A stretch of 64,000 bases of DNA from Sycobia sp. Sy_11 (GCA_018907035.1 JACCIC010000098.1:756501-820500), one strand, 5' to 3'. Positions 47,523-61,698 are shown, counted from the stretch's first letter. A program made the numbers and translations. The notes: generated from the sequence alone by a model not told the origin.

Positions 47523-47572
<50 letters not shown>
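47523..47572. repeat. (TA)n microsatellite
   Basis: TA array of about 48 bp. Confidence 0.95.
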
Positions 47573-47575
<3 letters not shown>

Positions 47576-47779
47576 AATGCCTTTAAATATTGCTAGTTAA
47601 TGGATCGAAACTTTAAATTGATTAAAGAGTATCCTGTATGCGATTAAAGTTTTCAAGCTCTTGGTAGTACTGAAATCGATATATATATATATATATGATA
47701 TATTCCATACTTACGGGTAGTTTTACAAAAGCGACGTAATGTAAAAATAAAAAATTTTATGACTTTAACTTTTTCAGAT

Positions 47780-48290
47780 AGACGAATCTCAAATTGGAAA
47801 GGATTTTAAATTAACCGAGAAAAACTGATATTTTCTACTTATTGTAGTGGACCACCTGCTGGGATAATCTTGGTAAGCTGGCAGATGGCCTAATCTAACA
47901 GACGTGCGATGCTTGATCGAGGTCTAAAGGAAATACAATACGAAAGTGGTGTCTAAACCAACTGCGATAGAACAATATAATACGTTGAAAAAGAGCGATT
48001 TAAAATTCTTAATTTATTCTAGCTAGATATAAGAAAAAAAAACCACTACATTACTTTGTGAGACGTATAAGCATAATAGAGAATTTTAAATCGCTCTTTT
48101 TCAACGTATAATATTGTTCTATCGCAGTTGGCTTACAGAACTTCATATTGTAATTATCTATATAATCTTATAGATTATATAGCCCACCTGTCATCCTACT
48201 GATCAATCCAGCAGGTGATCGATGACGACACGGACAGAATAACAGTTTTTCTCAGTTTATTTGAATATCTTTCGAATTTCAATTATAACC
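47780..48290. mobile_element. 500-bp foldback element with near-perfect inner stem
   Basis: Inner arms 47958-48009 and 48080-48131 are inverse over about 52 bp with about one or two mismatches ('ccaactgcgatagaacaata' and its inverse). Outside them the inverse relation continues more weakly: 'gagaaaaactgatattttct' (47818) against the inverse of 48237-48256, and 'cacctgctgg' (47857) against 'ccagcaggtg' (48209). No coding capacity. Confidence 0.8.
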
Positions 48291-48770
48291 TGCTGGCAAC
48301 AATTTTCACTTTTCACATTCTTTTTAAGAAGTAAAAATCTGAAAATTTGAGTTAAAGAGTTTATATAGCAGATGTAAACCTTAACTTTCCTGAGACTGTC
48401 GAGTGCTCCAAATATTTCCTTGCTCTTGTTTAAATTTAGTTTCACCAAGTACATTATAACATTATAGGTCTTTAAAAATTTGAACTTCTGTAAACAGCCT
48501 TCTACATCATACTAATTCGACGGAATATATCGTTTTATTTAATAAAAAATCAAATATTTCAAAATTTGGAACAACCAATGTAGATTATATTATAATGAAA
48601 ATTCCAAACTCCTCAAAAGGCTTTCGAGAATATACCAACTTTTAAAAAAAGTCTAATCTATAAAAATTTTTTGATGAACCTTAAGTTTACATAACTTTCG
48701 AATCAGATATAGGGAAAGAATTCTAGTAATATCTTTATATTTGTTTCACATGAAATTGTAACTAATAAGA

Positions 48771-48829
<59 letters not shown>

Positions 48830-50208
48830 AATATAAACATATTGAAGATTCGATTAAAAACTAAAGATTGATTTGAAAGTATAATAAATAATAAATTATT
48901 CATACGTTTTTGATTTTGATTAATTATAACTTAATATTCATTATTTATCCGTCATTCGGTTAAAACATAAAATTAATAAATTATCCGAGAACTTTATTAA
49001 ACAATGATTATTATTAAAGAACTTTTGTAATGATGTCAAATAAAATCGAGACGTAAATTACAATAATCGTGTAATAATAGAACGTATATACGCACGCATG
49101 GCAAGGCAACGCATTCAAGCTTGAAAAAGTGTAGGCGAAGTAGTTTGACCAGTTTTTACGGCACTAGCATTGAAATTTCATTGAGGTGCATTTCTTGCAG
49201 GAACCTGAACAAGAACTACGAATGATTTTATAGACTGCTTTTCGATTTTTGTAGTTGGGAACGAGGAAAAATCCAGAACATGCAACTGGGCCCAAGATCG
49301 ATAATCACAGCTATATACAGCTCTTTTTTTCCCTAATCCGTAATATAGTCAGACAGGGATCGTGAAATTTCGCACGAGATATCTGCCGATAGTTTCTAAA
49401 ATTGCGCTGCTTCCCTGATAACTAAATCAAAAAATCATTTTTAAAAATTCGTCTTTGAAAAAGCTGGTCTTATAATAACAAAAAAAAGACTGATGATTTT
49501 TTTTATTATCGATTATCTTTCGCCCTTACGAGTATCAGCTGTTCATTTTCATTTCTTCTTTTTAATACACGTTTGTTTATTCATTATTTGCGTGAAACGT
49601 TAGAAGTGAATTCCTACATAATCTGTGCCATTAATATTCAGATCTCTGAAAATAAATTTTCGTAATGTAAAATTCATTATCGTTTCATAATTCCGAGGTC
49701 GCTGATTACGATTCTGGCATTTTGACAAAATACTATCCACTATCAAAATATCAACTATAATAGTGCAGTTTTGAACTATATTGTGATTTATTGTAATTGT
49801 TAGAACTTAATGTCACAAAATTTTATAGACACGAGGTATGGGCTAGTAAGTTACTAAACTAATCAATGGAATTTAAGAGCAGATCGCAAGATTTTTCAAT
49901 TTTGCAACTTTATATGTTGGAAACGCGATATGGCCAACTGTCTAATACTTGGAGAGAATAAAAAACAGCGAATGCTGTAAATTATAAAATTATGAAAAAA
50001 TACTATTTGCTTAGATGGTTGGTTACATGTTAACGGATCGAAATTTGACACATTCATGCTTCAATCATAATGTAAAAATTACTTCCATTATCACGAGATA
50101 CTAAAATCGTTGCAGACACAGTATAGACAACCATAATATCACAATGAAAAACATACATAATTTTAGATATCCGACTATAGATTCCGGATTTTTATTTTTG
50201 CATTTATA
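48291..50208. other. AT-rich spacer
   Basis: No gene or repeat recognised except the TA array at 48769-48826. Confidence 0.6.
48769..48826. repeat. (TA)n microsatellite
   Basis: TA array of about 55 bp. Confidence 0.95.
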
Positions 50209-51103
50209 GGGAAAGGCCGGGGCATGGATGGGCAGGCGGATCAGATGGGCATCTAATGTTTTGTTATTTAAAATAAATAATTATTACTAAAACATGTATG
50301 AAATTGTTTAGGATGATGTAAATTTTTTGTATACCAAAATTTCGTTGGTAGCTATCCTAAAAAACACCAAATTGTACAAGAAAATTGCATTTTTAATATG
50401 TGACATTAATACCGTTAGAAAGCTGAGAATTTTTCCGGTCGATACATATATTTTTAATTTTCTAATATTGCTGCAAAATATGCAATTATTGATAAATTAG
50501 AAATAATTGTTGAGCGGGGCATGCTGGGCACACGCGCTGAATGCGCCGATATTGAATGTACACGCGCATTCGGTGTTTTATGACACGGTTAGTGGACTAT
50601 TATCATTAATAATTTATATACTTGGTATTATTAACATTTATAATTATATTTTTGTTATTCTTCTGTCTTCAACTTCTTAATATTTACATTTAAAAATTTA
50701 TTTTATTTGTTTAAATTTAAAAGATATATACAAAAGAACAATATATAATATATTAATATAAGTATACAATTAAAATGTTTAAATAATTTTAGCTGTTTAT
50801 CGTTGGAGTAATGAATATTTCCAGGCAAAAATTGTGATTCTTTACTTTTCATTGAATTACTTCGTGCCCATCATGCCCCGCTACAGAACCAACTGTGCCC
50901 CGCCATGTCCAAAGATTCCCCGCTTTTTAATTTCATAGTTTTCATTGTTTATAAACAAATCATTGTTACTAAAAATTAAAATTTTATAAAACGAATCTTT
51001 AGTTACTCAGCTTTCAAGATGTGCTTTCTTTTATTTAAAAAATTGTATAAAATTTTTTAAAATGTGAATCAAAAAAAGGGTGTCCAACATGCCCCGCCTT
51101 CCC
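50209..51103. mobile_element. 895-bp TIR element with repeated GGGGCATG modules
   Basis: The left end 'gggaaaggccggggcatgg' and right end 'catgccccgccttccc' are inverse. A module of type 'gcggggcatgctgggca' occurs five times: plus sense at 50217-50234 and 50514-50530, inverse at 50865-50881, 50896-50910 and 51081-51098. The outer pair forms the TIR; the inner ones lie subterminally. No transposase frame. Superfamily unknown to me. Confidence 0.65.
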
Positions 51104-52229
51104 TTCTCGGACGAGTTTACCCGTTTGAGTGCCAACTGAATTCCCTTCCATTTGTGTATATACTCTCTACTCGAGCATATGTTTGTTAATATGAGTTTTG
51201 CCGTTCCTCGGACTATATAGTTTCAAAAGCTATTTTTTTTGTTTTTTTTTTTTTTTTGATTGTTACTAAACGTCTATTCATTTACTCTTCTATTGTGAAA
51301 ATTCATTTTAAGTTCGGATTACGATATGTTTGAATTCAGGTTTGACAATAAATATTAAGCATATGAAATATCCGTCCGAGCATAGGGGAAGAACCAAAGC
51401 CCCATCCGAGAACTACGACAATGAAAATTTTTTTCTATTACTAATACATTCTTTCTTTAAGTTGCATTCTATAATTTTTTTTGTTTAAATAATGTAAAAA
51501 TATCTAAATATTATGTTAAAAATAGTATAATTATAAAAAACAAACGTTCGTAATAAAAGTATGGTTTAAATACGCTATGTTTCAAAAAGCGCCCGAGTAA
51601 TGGTTGCTCTACCTTATTGATTAATTATTATCAAGTAAATTAAAATTTCAATGACATTTATAAAAAACTTTCATCGATTAAACAATGAAATTCGTGAATC
51701 TTTTGATTTAATCACATAAAGTTCGTAATTTAATAGTTGAAAGTTTATTATATTCCATTATCAGAGAAAAGATAAAATATGGCTTTACAAAGAACTGTCC
51801 ATAGGTATTTGAAAGACAGTTATAAAGTGATTATAGAACGGGCGCGCTACCAAGTGGCAGTAGCTAAAATCAATTTCGACGATTAAAAAGGTATTAAGGA
51901 GCTTTAAAACCTAAAGGAAAAAGATCTAAGGCTAAAAAATAATTTACCGTTAGAAAATTAATTAAAAGAATATTATATAAATACATAAATGTTCAGAATT
52001 ATTTTGTTCTTCATTTGATATAATAAAAGTAATAACGTTATGAATGAGTTCCTCATACGAAGAATAATTAAGATATAATATGATTTTATTAATGCCCCGA
52101 TGCTGAATCTACTATTTTTAAGTAAATACGAATTCATTGGAAGTTCCTTAATTAACGACGAATTAATTTAAATTCACTATACACATAAATAAAAACGTAC
52201 TTTTCGAACGATTATGAGCAGTTGGCTTT
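51104..52229. other. AT-rich spacer
   Basis: No feature recognised. A T-rich run is at about 51231-51258. Confidence 0.55.
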
Positions 52230-52340
52230 ATTGACAGGCAGTTTCGGAAGTGATGTACAGTAGAGCGGGGGGACGCCGCCACTCGAGCTTATATAAACTA
52301 GAGGGCGCGCGACTCTATTGAAGAGGGACCCTTTTAAGAA
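52230..52340 (+). promoter_or_regulatory. Promoter-like block with TATA box
   Basis: 'gagcttatataaactagagg' (about 52288) lies between GC-rich stretches 'gcggggggacgccgccac' and 'gggcgcgcgactc'. This resembles a core promoter, perhaps of an unseen LTR or a host gene. The 86-residue frame that follows (52318-52578) has no recognisable family. Confidence 0.3.
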
Positions 52341-52579
52341 ACATGACTATGTATATTATCTTTATATTTACGTGTCACTGCCGGGCTTTCGTGGTCCGCG
52401 GCAATTAAAAATAATTATAAATTTACGAAGAAAAAAAAACATAATAATTGTGGCAAGATGTTTCCGTAATCGAAATCCATCCAAACGAGGAATAGACAAA
52501 TGTATTTTCATGGAATACACTGAAATGTTTGAATTGTCAATGTATCAACGAGTCATATATACGGTACTGATAATGTGAA

Positions 52580-53051
52580 TTAGGTTTTTTTTTTTAAGCC
52601 TGCAATTTTTTGTGTCATATTGAAATTCAACCTGAGAGAAACGTATGCTGATAGCGCAATTGCGAACGGGCTCAATTTAATGTTGTCTAACGACGTTCTG
52701 GTATAAAAGCCTATACTCCCCCCCCCCTGAAATGAAAACAAAGTTCACGTTTTGAGATTATGCGTACAATTAACATTTATTCGCTATAGTAATAATTTTA
52801 ACCGTGTCAAAAAGAAAACAAAACTGGAAAACTGTTGCTCTAAAAATCGTTTGAATTTCTGTCCCTACATTTTTTCTCTTTTTGATCAACTATCGATGAA
52901 AAAAAGGGGCTCATAAGTTATTTAGGGAGCAGTGTTCTGAAACTTTTATTGTAAGCTGTTGAATGTAATTTGAAAACTTTATATAACTCAACTTGTAACC
53001 ATTTCGGATTAACTATCAGTATTTGATAGCACTGCTTTATTATACGTCAAT

Positions 53052-53109
<58 letters not shown>

Positions 53110-56100
53110 GTTGTGCATATATACATATGCACAAATAAACAAAAAATCTTACTTCCAGAATACGAAACCCCTGAATTCTGATCCAAGAAGATGAAAAAAG
53201 TGTAAAATATACGGGGAGTATTTAGATGTTGGATCATTGATTGCACTAAAACTTATTTGCTTTTATTCTGGATCTCGATATGGATAAAAATCTCAAAATA
53301 TGATAAATTTTATATTATATCTGCATACTCACTTTCGTAGCGACTGTATCTATATAACTAATTCTATTTTTTATATCTTTGTATATACGGTGTCGGGTTG
53401 ATTAGTAAATCATGATTGATTGGTAAAAAAAAATTAAAAAATTAAACAAATTCGCAAACAAAATTAACTTTACATTTTAAGAAATACATAAATCTAAATT
53501 AAATTAGGAAATTATACGGATACGACCCTTTCCACTATCCTTGTTATAATTCTAATTATTTCATTTTCGACACATGTCCGAATAGATCTAATGCAACTAC
53601 AAGTAGTTATTTGGAAACATGAAAATAAATTAATGCAGCTATGGTTTAATAAAATTATTAATCTGACGTAAAATTATTGCACTTGTGATAAAAATTTCAT
53701 ATAACAGTAGATTTAAGGAATTTTTCAACTTTTGATGTTTACAATAAATTACAATAGATTTTTCTGCTTTTATATAGAATGAAAAAAAAATTGATCCAAA
53801 ATTTCAAAACAGAATTATGTCACGTTTCATAATCTTTTGGCAAAGAACGTAATCAGGAATGATTTAGATCCTTACGGAAAGTCGACGATTGCTGCTGGCC
53901 ATTCTTTATTTTGACATTGGACATAACAATTGTTAGTACTGAAGCCTATTTTCAACTCTATAGTAATTACTTTCTTAAGAATTTATACATTTTCTGATTT
54001 TCGATCCTTTTCTATTAATTTCTTTTTTAAATATACCATATGAAAATAAAAAATATATGCGCATAAACTGAATATATGTATAAAGACGTATATTGCTTAA
54101 AAAAAAACAGAAATTGTAGAATTTTGTCAGTGACAAAAGTCACGGAATTTTAAAATTCAATCAAGAACATTTATGAATTTCGAGGGAAATTATATTGAAT
54201 TTTTAAGTTAAAATATTTAAGTTAGATGAATATTTTTATGAGTCATAAAATATTCCATTATTTTTTTCAATTCCTAGTATATGAATTATCACTGAAATCT
54301 TGATAAACTTCATATAAAATAAAATTTATGAATATGCACCAAAAGTGTAAGATTAATAAACTTTTTGAAAATGCGTGTAAAATATAATTAACTAGTCCTT
54401 GTTATCTTATGCTTGTCTCAATTATGGAAAGTTCATTAGAGTTCCTATTTTATTAAGTTGTATAGTCAAAACTTGTTTAATAAGGACTTGCATGATGTTT
54501 TTTTTTTTTTTTTTTTTAAAGAAATTTTTATTTATAGAGACTACACACACTACACATCTGATGACTGGCAACTCCCGCAAGTGGTAAAAAATTGCTTCGG
54601 GTAGTATACAAGCCCTATGAAGACTTCATAAATATAACATACTATGTAAATATACAACTTATTTTTTAACTAAAGCAGATGCGATATTAAAGAATCTTTA
54701 CAACCTATTTCACAAATAATAACATAGCAGAGTCCAATGAGGTTGTTCGTACGCATGTTCTGTATGATTTAATATAAGCCCTGGGAAAAGATAAGTATGC
54801 ACGAAGGAAAATTGAAGGTAAGTGCAGGATCTGCTATAAATATTAGATTTCAAACATAAAATTATATAAGAACGTAAAAATCAGAATAGATATATTCATT
54901 TTGTTAAATTCATAAGAAGCTGCATCACTTTAATAAAGTAAAACATTGACAATTATATAATTAAAGGCAATTCAGAATAATGAGCAGAGAAATGATCGAT
55001 GGTTTTAAATTATTAGACATTAATCATAGTTAACAGGTATTCCAAACATTTATCACATATTAAAAAGAAAGTTCCCGAAGCCCAGAGGATTTCCAATGCC
55101 TTTTCCATTCGCGCGCATCAGTCAAATTTCCAACAAAAAAAAAAACAAACATTTCCATACGTATTTTGACCTCTTAAAAACGAATTTCGAGGGTGGCTTG
55201 TCAAGCAAATGTTAGAAAAATGATCTTCAACAATGTATAAAGTCGAAACAAAATAAGGTTTTTTTATTTGAAAATTTTTTTTTACTTTTACTTCTTGTGT
55301 ATTTTGAAAAAAAAAACAAAAAGAGCAACACGTTTAAAAAAAAATAAAAGAAAAAAAAGACAGCGAAACCGTGCCCGGCCTATACCAGTATATAGAAGCG
55401 AAGATTAGGCACGCTATGCAGTTTTTCTTTTAACATTATTTCCAAACGAATTTTGCGATAATTGACTTTTATCATACGTGAAATTGTTCGTGATGAATCA
55501 GGAAATAAATTCTGTGTTAACTTTTTACAAATTAAAAAGAGGATAAAACGATCGAATTATCTTTAGGATTTAGATATAAAGGAATTGAGATATAAAGGTA
55601 TTAACTTTTTTAACAATACCGTGAGGGGCTATTCATAATACCCTGAGAGTGTTGAAAAAAAAAAAATTAAGAAACTGCAGCAATGAAAAGCAAAAGAAAG
55701 ATACTAATTATTTAAGTTTTTTTTACTCGACAGGTACGATAGAAAATAGTCTTAATTTATATTTAATCAATCCTTAGATCCGAATTTCATTTTCATCGTT
55801 GCAAACGTCGATATCTGAATCGGCGCAAAGCTACGACTCTGCCCAACTAACGCAAGATACGCGTAATCTAATGTTAATAAAATAAATAAATTTAGAAAAT
55901 ACAGTAATATTATCGTTCTTGCGGCAAACGAGATTCCAGCCTCCGTTAGAATTTAAGCAGAGGGCAAAGGCGCAAGATCGCGATGGAGAATGCGCAGCGA
56001 TCGATTCTGGCTCGGGACGTATTTATGCAACTACTGCAGAAGATGCATTAAAATGGAATATAACATTTTTGGAGGAATGAAAAAAAAAAAAAACAGCTTC

Positions 56101-57274
56101 TAGGCGTAATCGAGAGGGCGAGATTCTGGTCTTGTTTCATCCGCGGTCCAACGAAGCATTGATAGAATGAAAAATGAAATTCAAAAATTGTCGAAAGGAA
56201 AAGAAGAGACGAGGAAAAAAATACTCGGAAAGAGCAGAACTAGTAAAAAATTTACATTCATAAGTATATCATACTAGGGAGAATCTGTGATTTTTGTTAG
56301 TACTATGCATCTGAAAAGCATAAGATTTAGCACATCAAAAAAAAAAAAAAACAAAAAAAAAACACATGTTAGAACCTTTGAAAATTTTTTCTACCATTTC
56401 CTCGACAAGTCAGCCGAGAAATTCGTGATTAGGAGGTCAAAATACGTTGGTGCATCCGTGCGAGTTGAAAGAGCAACGGGAACTCTCCGGGCTCCCGGAC
56501 TAAAATAACAATAAAAAATAGTTTAGATACTTTACTAATACGCGATTAAAATACATGGCCGAGCTGACTATTATTCGATTGTAAAAATAAATAAGTTACT
56601 AAGAATTATTTATGAATAATTATAGAGTATTAGTAGCATATAAATACCTAACATCTAAGACATATTTAATCTCAACATTCCCACCCACACTTATTGTCCA
56701 CCGAGACCCGTAACGATCATTTCGTTCCTATAACTAATTTATAGTACCACTGGTTTTATGTACGATTTTCTATAAAAGCCTGTATTATTTGCGATGCTCA
56801 ACTAACAATAATGTATTCGATATGTAATCAGTAGGCAGTTTGTTAAACAATTGTAACGGGTGCGGTTTTGACCATTATATTTTACACCTGATAATAGACG
56901 TTAAATGAGTTGTCTTTCGTTTTTTGCTGCTATACGTATTGTAGATAATTTTTTTATGAATAAAATATCTTATCCTAAAAGAGCGAATATATAAACTATT
57001 ATTGATATTATATATAAAGTTATAGCCTGAAAGTATAAGTTCATTCCAAATAAAATCCATAAAAATTCTTGCGATAATAGATGATAGAAAATTCAGTGTA
57101 TTTTTGTAAAATTTCAGCGAACCTTATTATATTTCAGTAACCTTTAAAAAATGTAGTTTTAAAATAATTTTATGCTAGAACGCACAATTAGGGAGCATTG
57201 AAATGACCGTTCAAAGTATTCGTCGCATTTTTGGTCTATCTATTTCTATTTAATTATGCTCTATTCTAATTTGG
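52580..57274. other. AT-rich spacer
   Basis: No gene supported. Contains poly(C) near 52720, the TA array at 53053-53106, poly(T)/poly(A) runs (54500, 55320, 56338), and slightly GC-richer patches at 55790-56160 and 56400-56510 that I could not read as exons. Confidence 0.55.
53053..53106. repeat. (TA)n microsatellite
   Basis: TA array of about 52 bp. Confidence 0.95.

Positions 57275-57327
<53 letters not shown>
57275..57327. repeat. (TA)n microsatellite
   Basis: TA array of about 50 bp. Confidence 0.95.
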
Positions 57328-57328
<1 letters not shown>

Positions 57329-57517
57329 AACCCTATATCTGACCCTTTGATCCTAGGAAATTTATCTTCTCATTGTGTCGTATCGAAATCGATAGCAGTG
57401 AAGAAACGAACCTTACAATAACGAACCCAAATTAAAAATTTCGTCTAATCGTTATTGATGGAGGCAGGATCTCGGCCACGCCCTTCCTTTCGTGTATTTT
57501 AATACCGAGATATTTAA

Positions 57518-57519
<2 letters not shown>

Positions 57520-57560
<41 letters not shown>
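57520..57560. repeat. (GA)n microsatellite
   Basis: GA array of about 40 bp. Confidence 0.95.
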
Positions 57561-57562
<2 letters not shown>

Positions 57563-58683
57563 AAAAAAACGTCGTATTAATCAAGATTTTTTTATTCGAA
57601 AGGTGCATGTAAGAATTAATCTACTTTTTATAAATTTATTATATAGTGACCGCATTAATCATTAATAACAATTTTTATCACAATAATGATTTAGATTAAC
57701 TTTACGAAAAGATTATAGAAGTAGATTTCTATAGAAGGAATATCATGAACGATTGAAAGAACATGCAATACTGCGGAAGAGAAATAGTTGTATTGAGAGA
57801 GTAAGATAATTCTGAAGTAGAATATGAAAATGCTTGCCATCGGATCTATGGTAATATATGTATATACACATATATAGTTATCACAATTTCTATTAATCCC
57901 GAATCTTGAATCTGATACAATGGGGCAGCGCGCAAAAATAACACAGAGGGGCCTGTATGCAGCGACAAAAAAAAAGTTGTTTGCGTCGGCAGAGCCGACA
58001 ATAATGCCAGGCATATTGCCATACGTATACATTTCGACCTATACCGAAACTAAATGCGACCTTGGCTTTTTCGTCCCATACAGTCGTTGGGAGTTTGTGA
58101 AAACGACGTTTTCTAAATATACACGGATATATATATATAGGTTATTCATATAAGTTCACAAACATGTGAGAAACTCGTGTATGCGCGTATTTTTCGCCGA
58201 AAGGAAGGGTGTTAATTATAAATGATCGCTGGGAATGTTTTGGATTTTAAAAAAATCTATAATCCGGTAGATTATAGAACTGTTTTTAGAACCTACTGCA
58301 ATTTTGGTCCTTGTGAATTCAAAATAAATTTTGTCATTTTTTTACGTATATTAATATTTACGATGAATCTTCAAAAATATGCTCGTAAAATATTAATATT
58401 TTATTAAAATTGTGTCTTACAATTATAGATTAGAATTTTCAATAATTCAAGATATTAAACTCAATATGTTTGCTGGAAAATAAGTATAGACTGTGCTCTC
58501 CATCGCAAGTTTTATTATTCTATAATAATCAATGACTCTGTCGGGACGAAAGGAATGGAAGTACAATTATATCTGCAAGTCAACTCTAAGTATAATGAAG
58601 CATTAAAATAGATGAGGATTGAATTTTCTTCTTTTGCAAAAAAAAATTAAAAAAAAATCTTTATCCTCAGATACATGTAACAA
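57561..58683. other. Spacer, no supported gene
   Basis: Open frames at 57691-58032 (minus) and 57920-58153 (plus) overlap on opposite strands and resemble no family. Confidence 0.5.
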
Positions 58684-58719
58684 TTTCCCCGGGGGCCTCG
58701 ATGCTGCTGAGTCCGTCAC
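58684..58719 (-). mobile_element. Possible single hAT-like terminus
   Basis: 'ccccgggggcctcgatgctg' then 'ctgagtccgtcactg'; inverted, this starts CAGTGACGGACTCAG, like a hAT end followed inward by G/C runs. No partner terminus was found nearby. Confidence 0.35.
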
Positions 58720-58888
58720 TGTTACCCAATAAGGGCTGCTCCGATTAAGCCAGTGCACGCGCATAGATTACATAAACGAATAAATTTGCATTTATTTTTT
58801 TATCTCCGAAGAAAACAACTCGGAGCGACCTCTACGTTGAATTCCTAGGACAGAATAAAGCTCTCGAGTATCGAATAAAATGTAATCG

Positions 58889-58889
<1 letters not shown>

Positions 58890-58951
<62 letters not shown>
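58890..58951. repeat. (TA)n microsatellite
   Basis: TA array of about 60 bp. Confidence 0.95.
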
Positions 58952-58952
<1 letters not shown>

Positions 58953-59448
58953 GAATTCCAGAGAATATTACGTCTGAAGCATCGATATACTTGCTTCGGT
59001 TCTTTTCGTGTTTTTTTTCCCTACCTCCTCTACAACAATTACGAATTTTTGTCTTTCGTCGTCGAAACTTTGCTACAACGTACGATCGATTCCTCCTCCT
59101 CGTTTTACGGCGTAAAATATAATTTCATTTTTCCCCGACCAATCGATACATACCATAACAAAGCAATATCGCATCGCGCACATTATAGAAATTTGCACGA
59201 TTATAACGCATGAAACGGCCTGGCGCTCGACCGCGAGCTGAAAAATTAATATTCCCATCTGCGCTGTGAGAAGCGAACGCGCTGGAAACGCGGCCATTGT
59301 CCAGACACCGAGCAGAATTTAATTTGTTAAATATGCAAAATCACACGCATTTTTTACTCCGGAGCCTTTATCGACAAACTTGCACGTATACGTGTAGAAC
59401 GTTTAACGTGTATAAATGTGTGTTACATATAACTATAGCTCGCGATTC

Positions 59449-59493
59449 TCTCTCTTTCTCTCTCTCTCTTCTCTCTCTCTCTCTCTCTCTCCC
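59449..59493. repeat. (CT)n microsatellite, interrupted
   Basis: CT-rich tract followed by 'gtgcgcgcgcgtgtgcgtgc'. Confidence 0.9.
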
Positions 59494-60149
59494 TCTCCAT
59501 CTCTGTGCGCGCGCGTGTGCGTGCATTAAAAACTACTCGGGACCTCACGCCACCTATGTTTCGCTATTAGCAATATAGAACTTCTTAACATCGTAGCAAG
59601 GAACAATAAACATATAATACACATTATGCACTTGGCTCGAAGTAAACTGCGCGACATTTTATTCAACGCAGCGCCAGCTAATAAATATTTCTGAAATACG
59701 AGCCTCGCACAGATTTCCTCCCAATCGAATATCGAGGCGAACCGTTGATTTATGTGCAGTGGAGGACTGTTTCGTTCCGAGTTATTGTTATATAAATGTC
59801 TCGATTGACATTTTCGAGGGGATCTCTTTCGAATATAAAAAGAAAGAAGGAGGGGGGAAAAAAGCAGAAAAACGACGAGAGCAAGTAAATTTAAAAACTC
59901 GGAACGATTGCTCGTCCATTATTTGCCCTTCTAAGTGCTCATGATTATGGATCACGAATGCAATCACAGATGCGAATGCAACTCGTTTAATATTTTACGC
60001 AGAATTAAGTATATATCTATATGATTATAACCATTAAAAAATAAAATAAAATCTTATCCATTGGCTATTCTCAGTATATGTATAGTTTTGCATTATCAAA
60101 AAGCAATCCTTTATATTTTATACGGAACAATGATTGTTCCAATTGACTC

Positions 60150-60150
<1 letters not shown>

Positions 60151-60182
<32 letters not shown>
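60151..60182. repeat. (TG)n microsatellite
   Basis: TG array, followed by 'atgcgcgcgctcgcgcgcg', a stretch able to adopt alternating purine-pyrimidine structure. Confidence 0.95.
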
Positions 60183-60185
<3 letters not shown>

Positions 60186-60339
60186 CGCGCGCTCGCGCGC
60201 GTTAGCCGATATAGAAACCGATAGTGTTACAGATATATAGCTGTATATACGTAGCCGTGGTAGATACCGCGTGTGTGCAACAATACTTTTATTCGCTAGC
60301 CTTCATATCTGTTTATGCAGCATTAAGTTGAAATAAGAC

Positions 60340-60340
<1 letters not shown>

Positions 60341-60386
<46 letters not shown>
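60341..60386. repeat. (TA)n microsatellite
   Basis: TA array of about 44 bp. Confidence 0.95.
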
Positions 60387-60391
<5 letters not shown>

Positions 60392-61698
60392 GTGATTATT
60401 CTATATATACGTGTGTGTATACTACTAAAAAGTTGAGTTGCTTTCGCTGAGTGCACTGCAGACTCGCAGAGTGCAAATTGAGCGACGCGAATGCAAGAAT
60501 CGTTCTGTAATACAGTAGGATTATATATATATACAGGAAAGGGAAAAAGTTGACTTATATACAACTATGCAAACGATTGGTCGTTTGACGCAGAAGCGTC
60601 GCGTAAATAATGCAAATGGTTTTAAGAGTATTTTTCTTTCTTTTTCCTTCGGATAATGTACAATAAGAATAAACTTTTCTGTAGAATGTTATTGGTAAAT
60701 TTCGATTCTTTACAGAAATTACTCATCAAAATCACATTAAATACAATTTATACGTTGGAGTGAAGTCGAATAAATTACAAAAATTAATAAATAAATAAAA
60801 GTTCGATTTGAATAGTAAATGGCTACTTTTTTTCGCCCACAATTTCGTCAATTTATCAATTTTGAAATTCGCCCGCGGACAAAAAAAAACTGCAGCCCAA
60901 GTGTAAATGACTGAACGAGTCGGATTCGAAATTGGCGTACGAGTAAAACGTTGAAAAAATACTGGATGTATATATTTTTGTAGCGGTTGTAATTAACTCC
61001 CAAGGATAAACACGAGCCCCGGACAGTATGTTCGGAAGCAGCGGTGCATCCGGGACTATAGTGAATTTGGCGTACGATATTGTTGTTTTTTTTTCTGTTT
61101 TTTTTTTTCTGTTTTGCTACAGTTTCCAGCGTTTTCGTTGATATTTGAAACAAATAATGTCGACCCCGACGGCGAACGGCCACGAAGCTCACTGCCGAGG
61201 TCTTTTCATTCAATGTAACTGCACGAACGATGATGTACCGCGGTGCCTTCCAGTCCAGACGGCCCGACGGAGGACGGAAGGGTCTCGGTTGAAAAAGAAA
61301 GGAAACAAAAAAAACAAACAGCAAAGGAACGAAAACTTGAACCTCGAAGGCCTGAGTGTCGAATTAATAAGTTCCAAAGTCGCGGTTGAACTTTTTTTTT
61401 GATCGGAAATTCGTACCCGCGCGAACTTTCCTCGGGGACAAGGAGCAATGCAACGTCACTGAAAAGTCTTCCAGCCGCTGGATTACGGCGGCGATTCTGT
61501 TTATCCCCTTGTCGTATCGGGGTCGCATCCTTAAAAGCCGCCCTCAATGGTCCACATTAAATCGAGATCTGTACGGAGCCAGCCTTGCGAGCTGATGTTG
61601 AATCAGATCAATGGTTCTGTGCACATAGATTTCGAATGATTGTTACTTATTGCACGGCAATATTGCGAACCGCCCGTTTAATTCGAGATGCAGGTTTC

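Noticed and set aside
57920..58153. 77-residue plus-strand frame starting MGQRAK
   Set aside because: No recognisable family, overlapped by a minus-strand frame of 113 residues, and no supporting signals; not enough for a gene call.
60848..61595. Cluster of long overlapping frames on both strands in GC-richer DNA
   Set aside because: Fewer stop codons are expected where GC is higher. None has domain features or a consistent strand.
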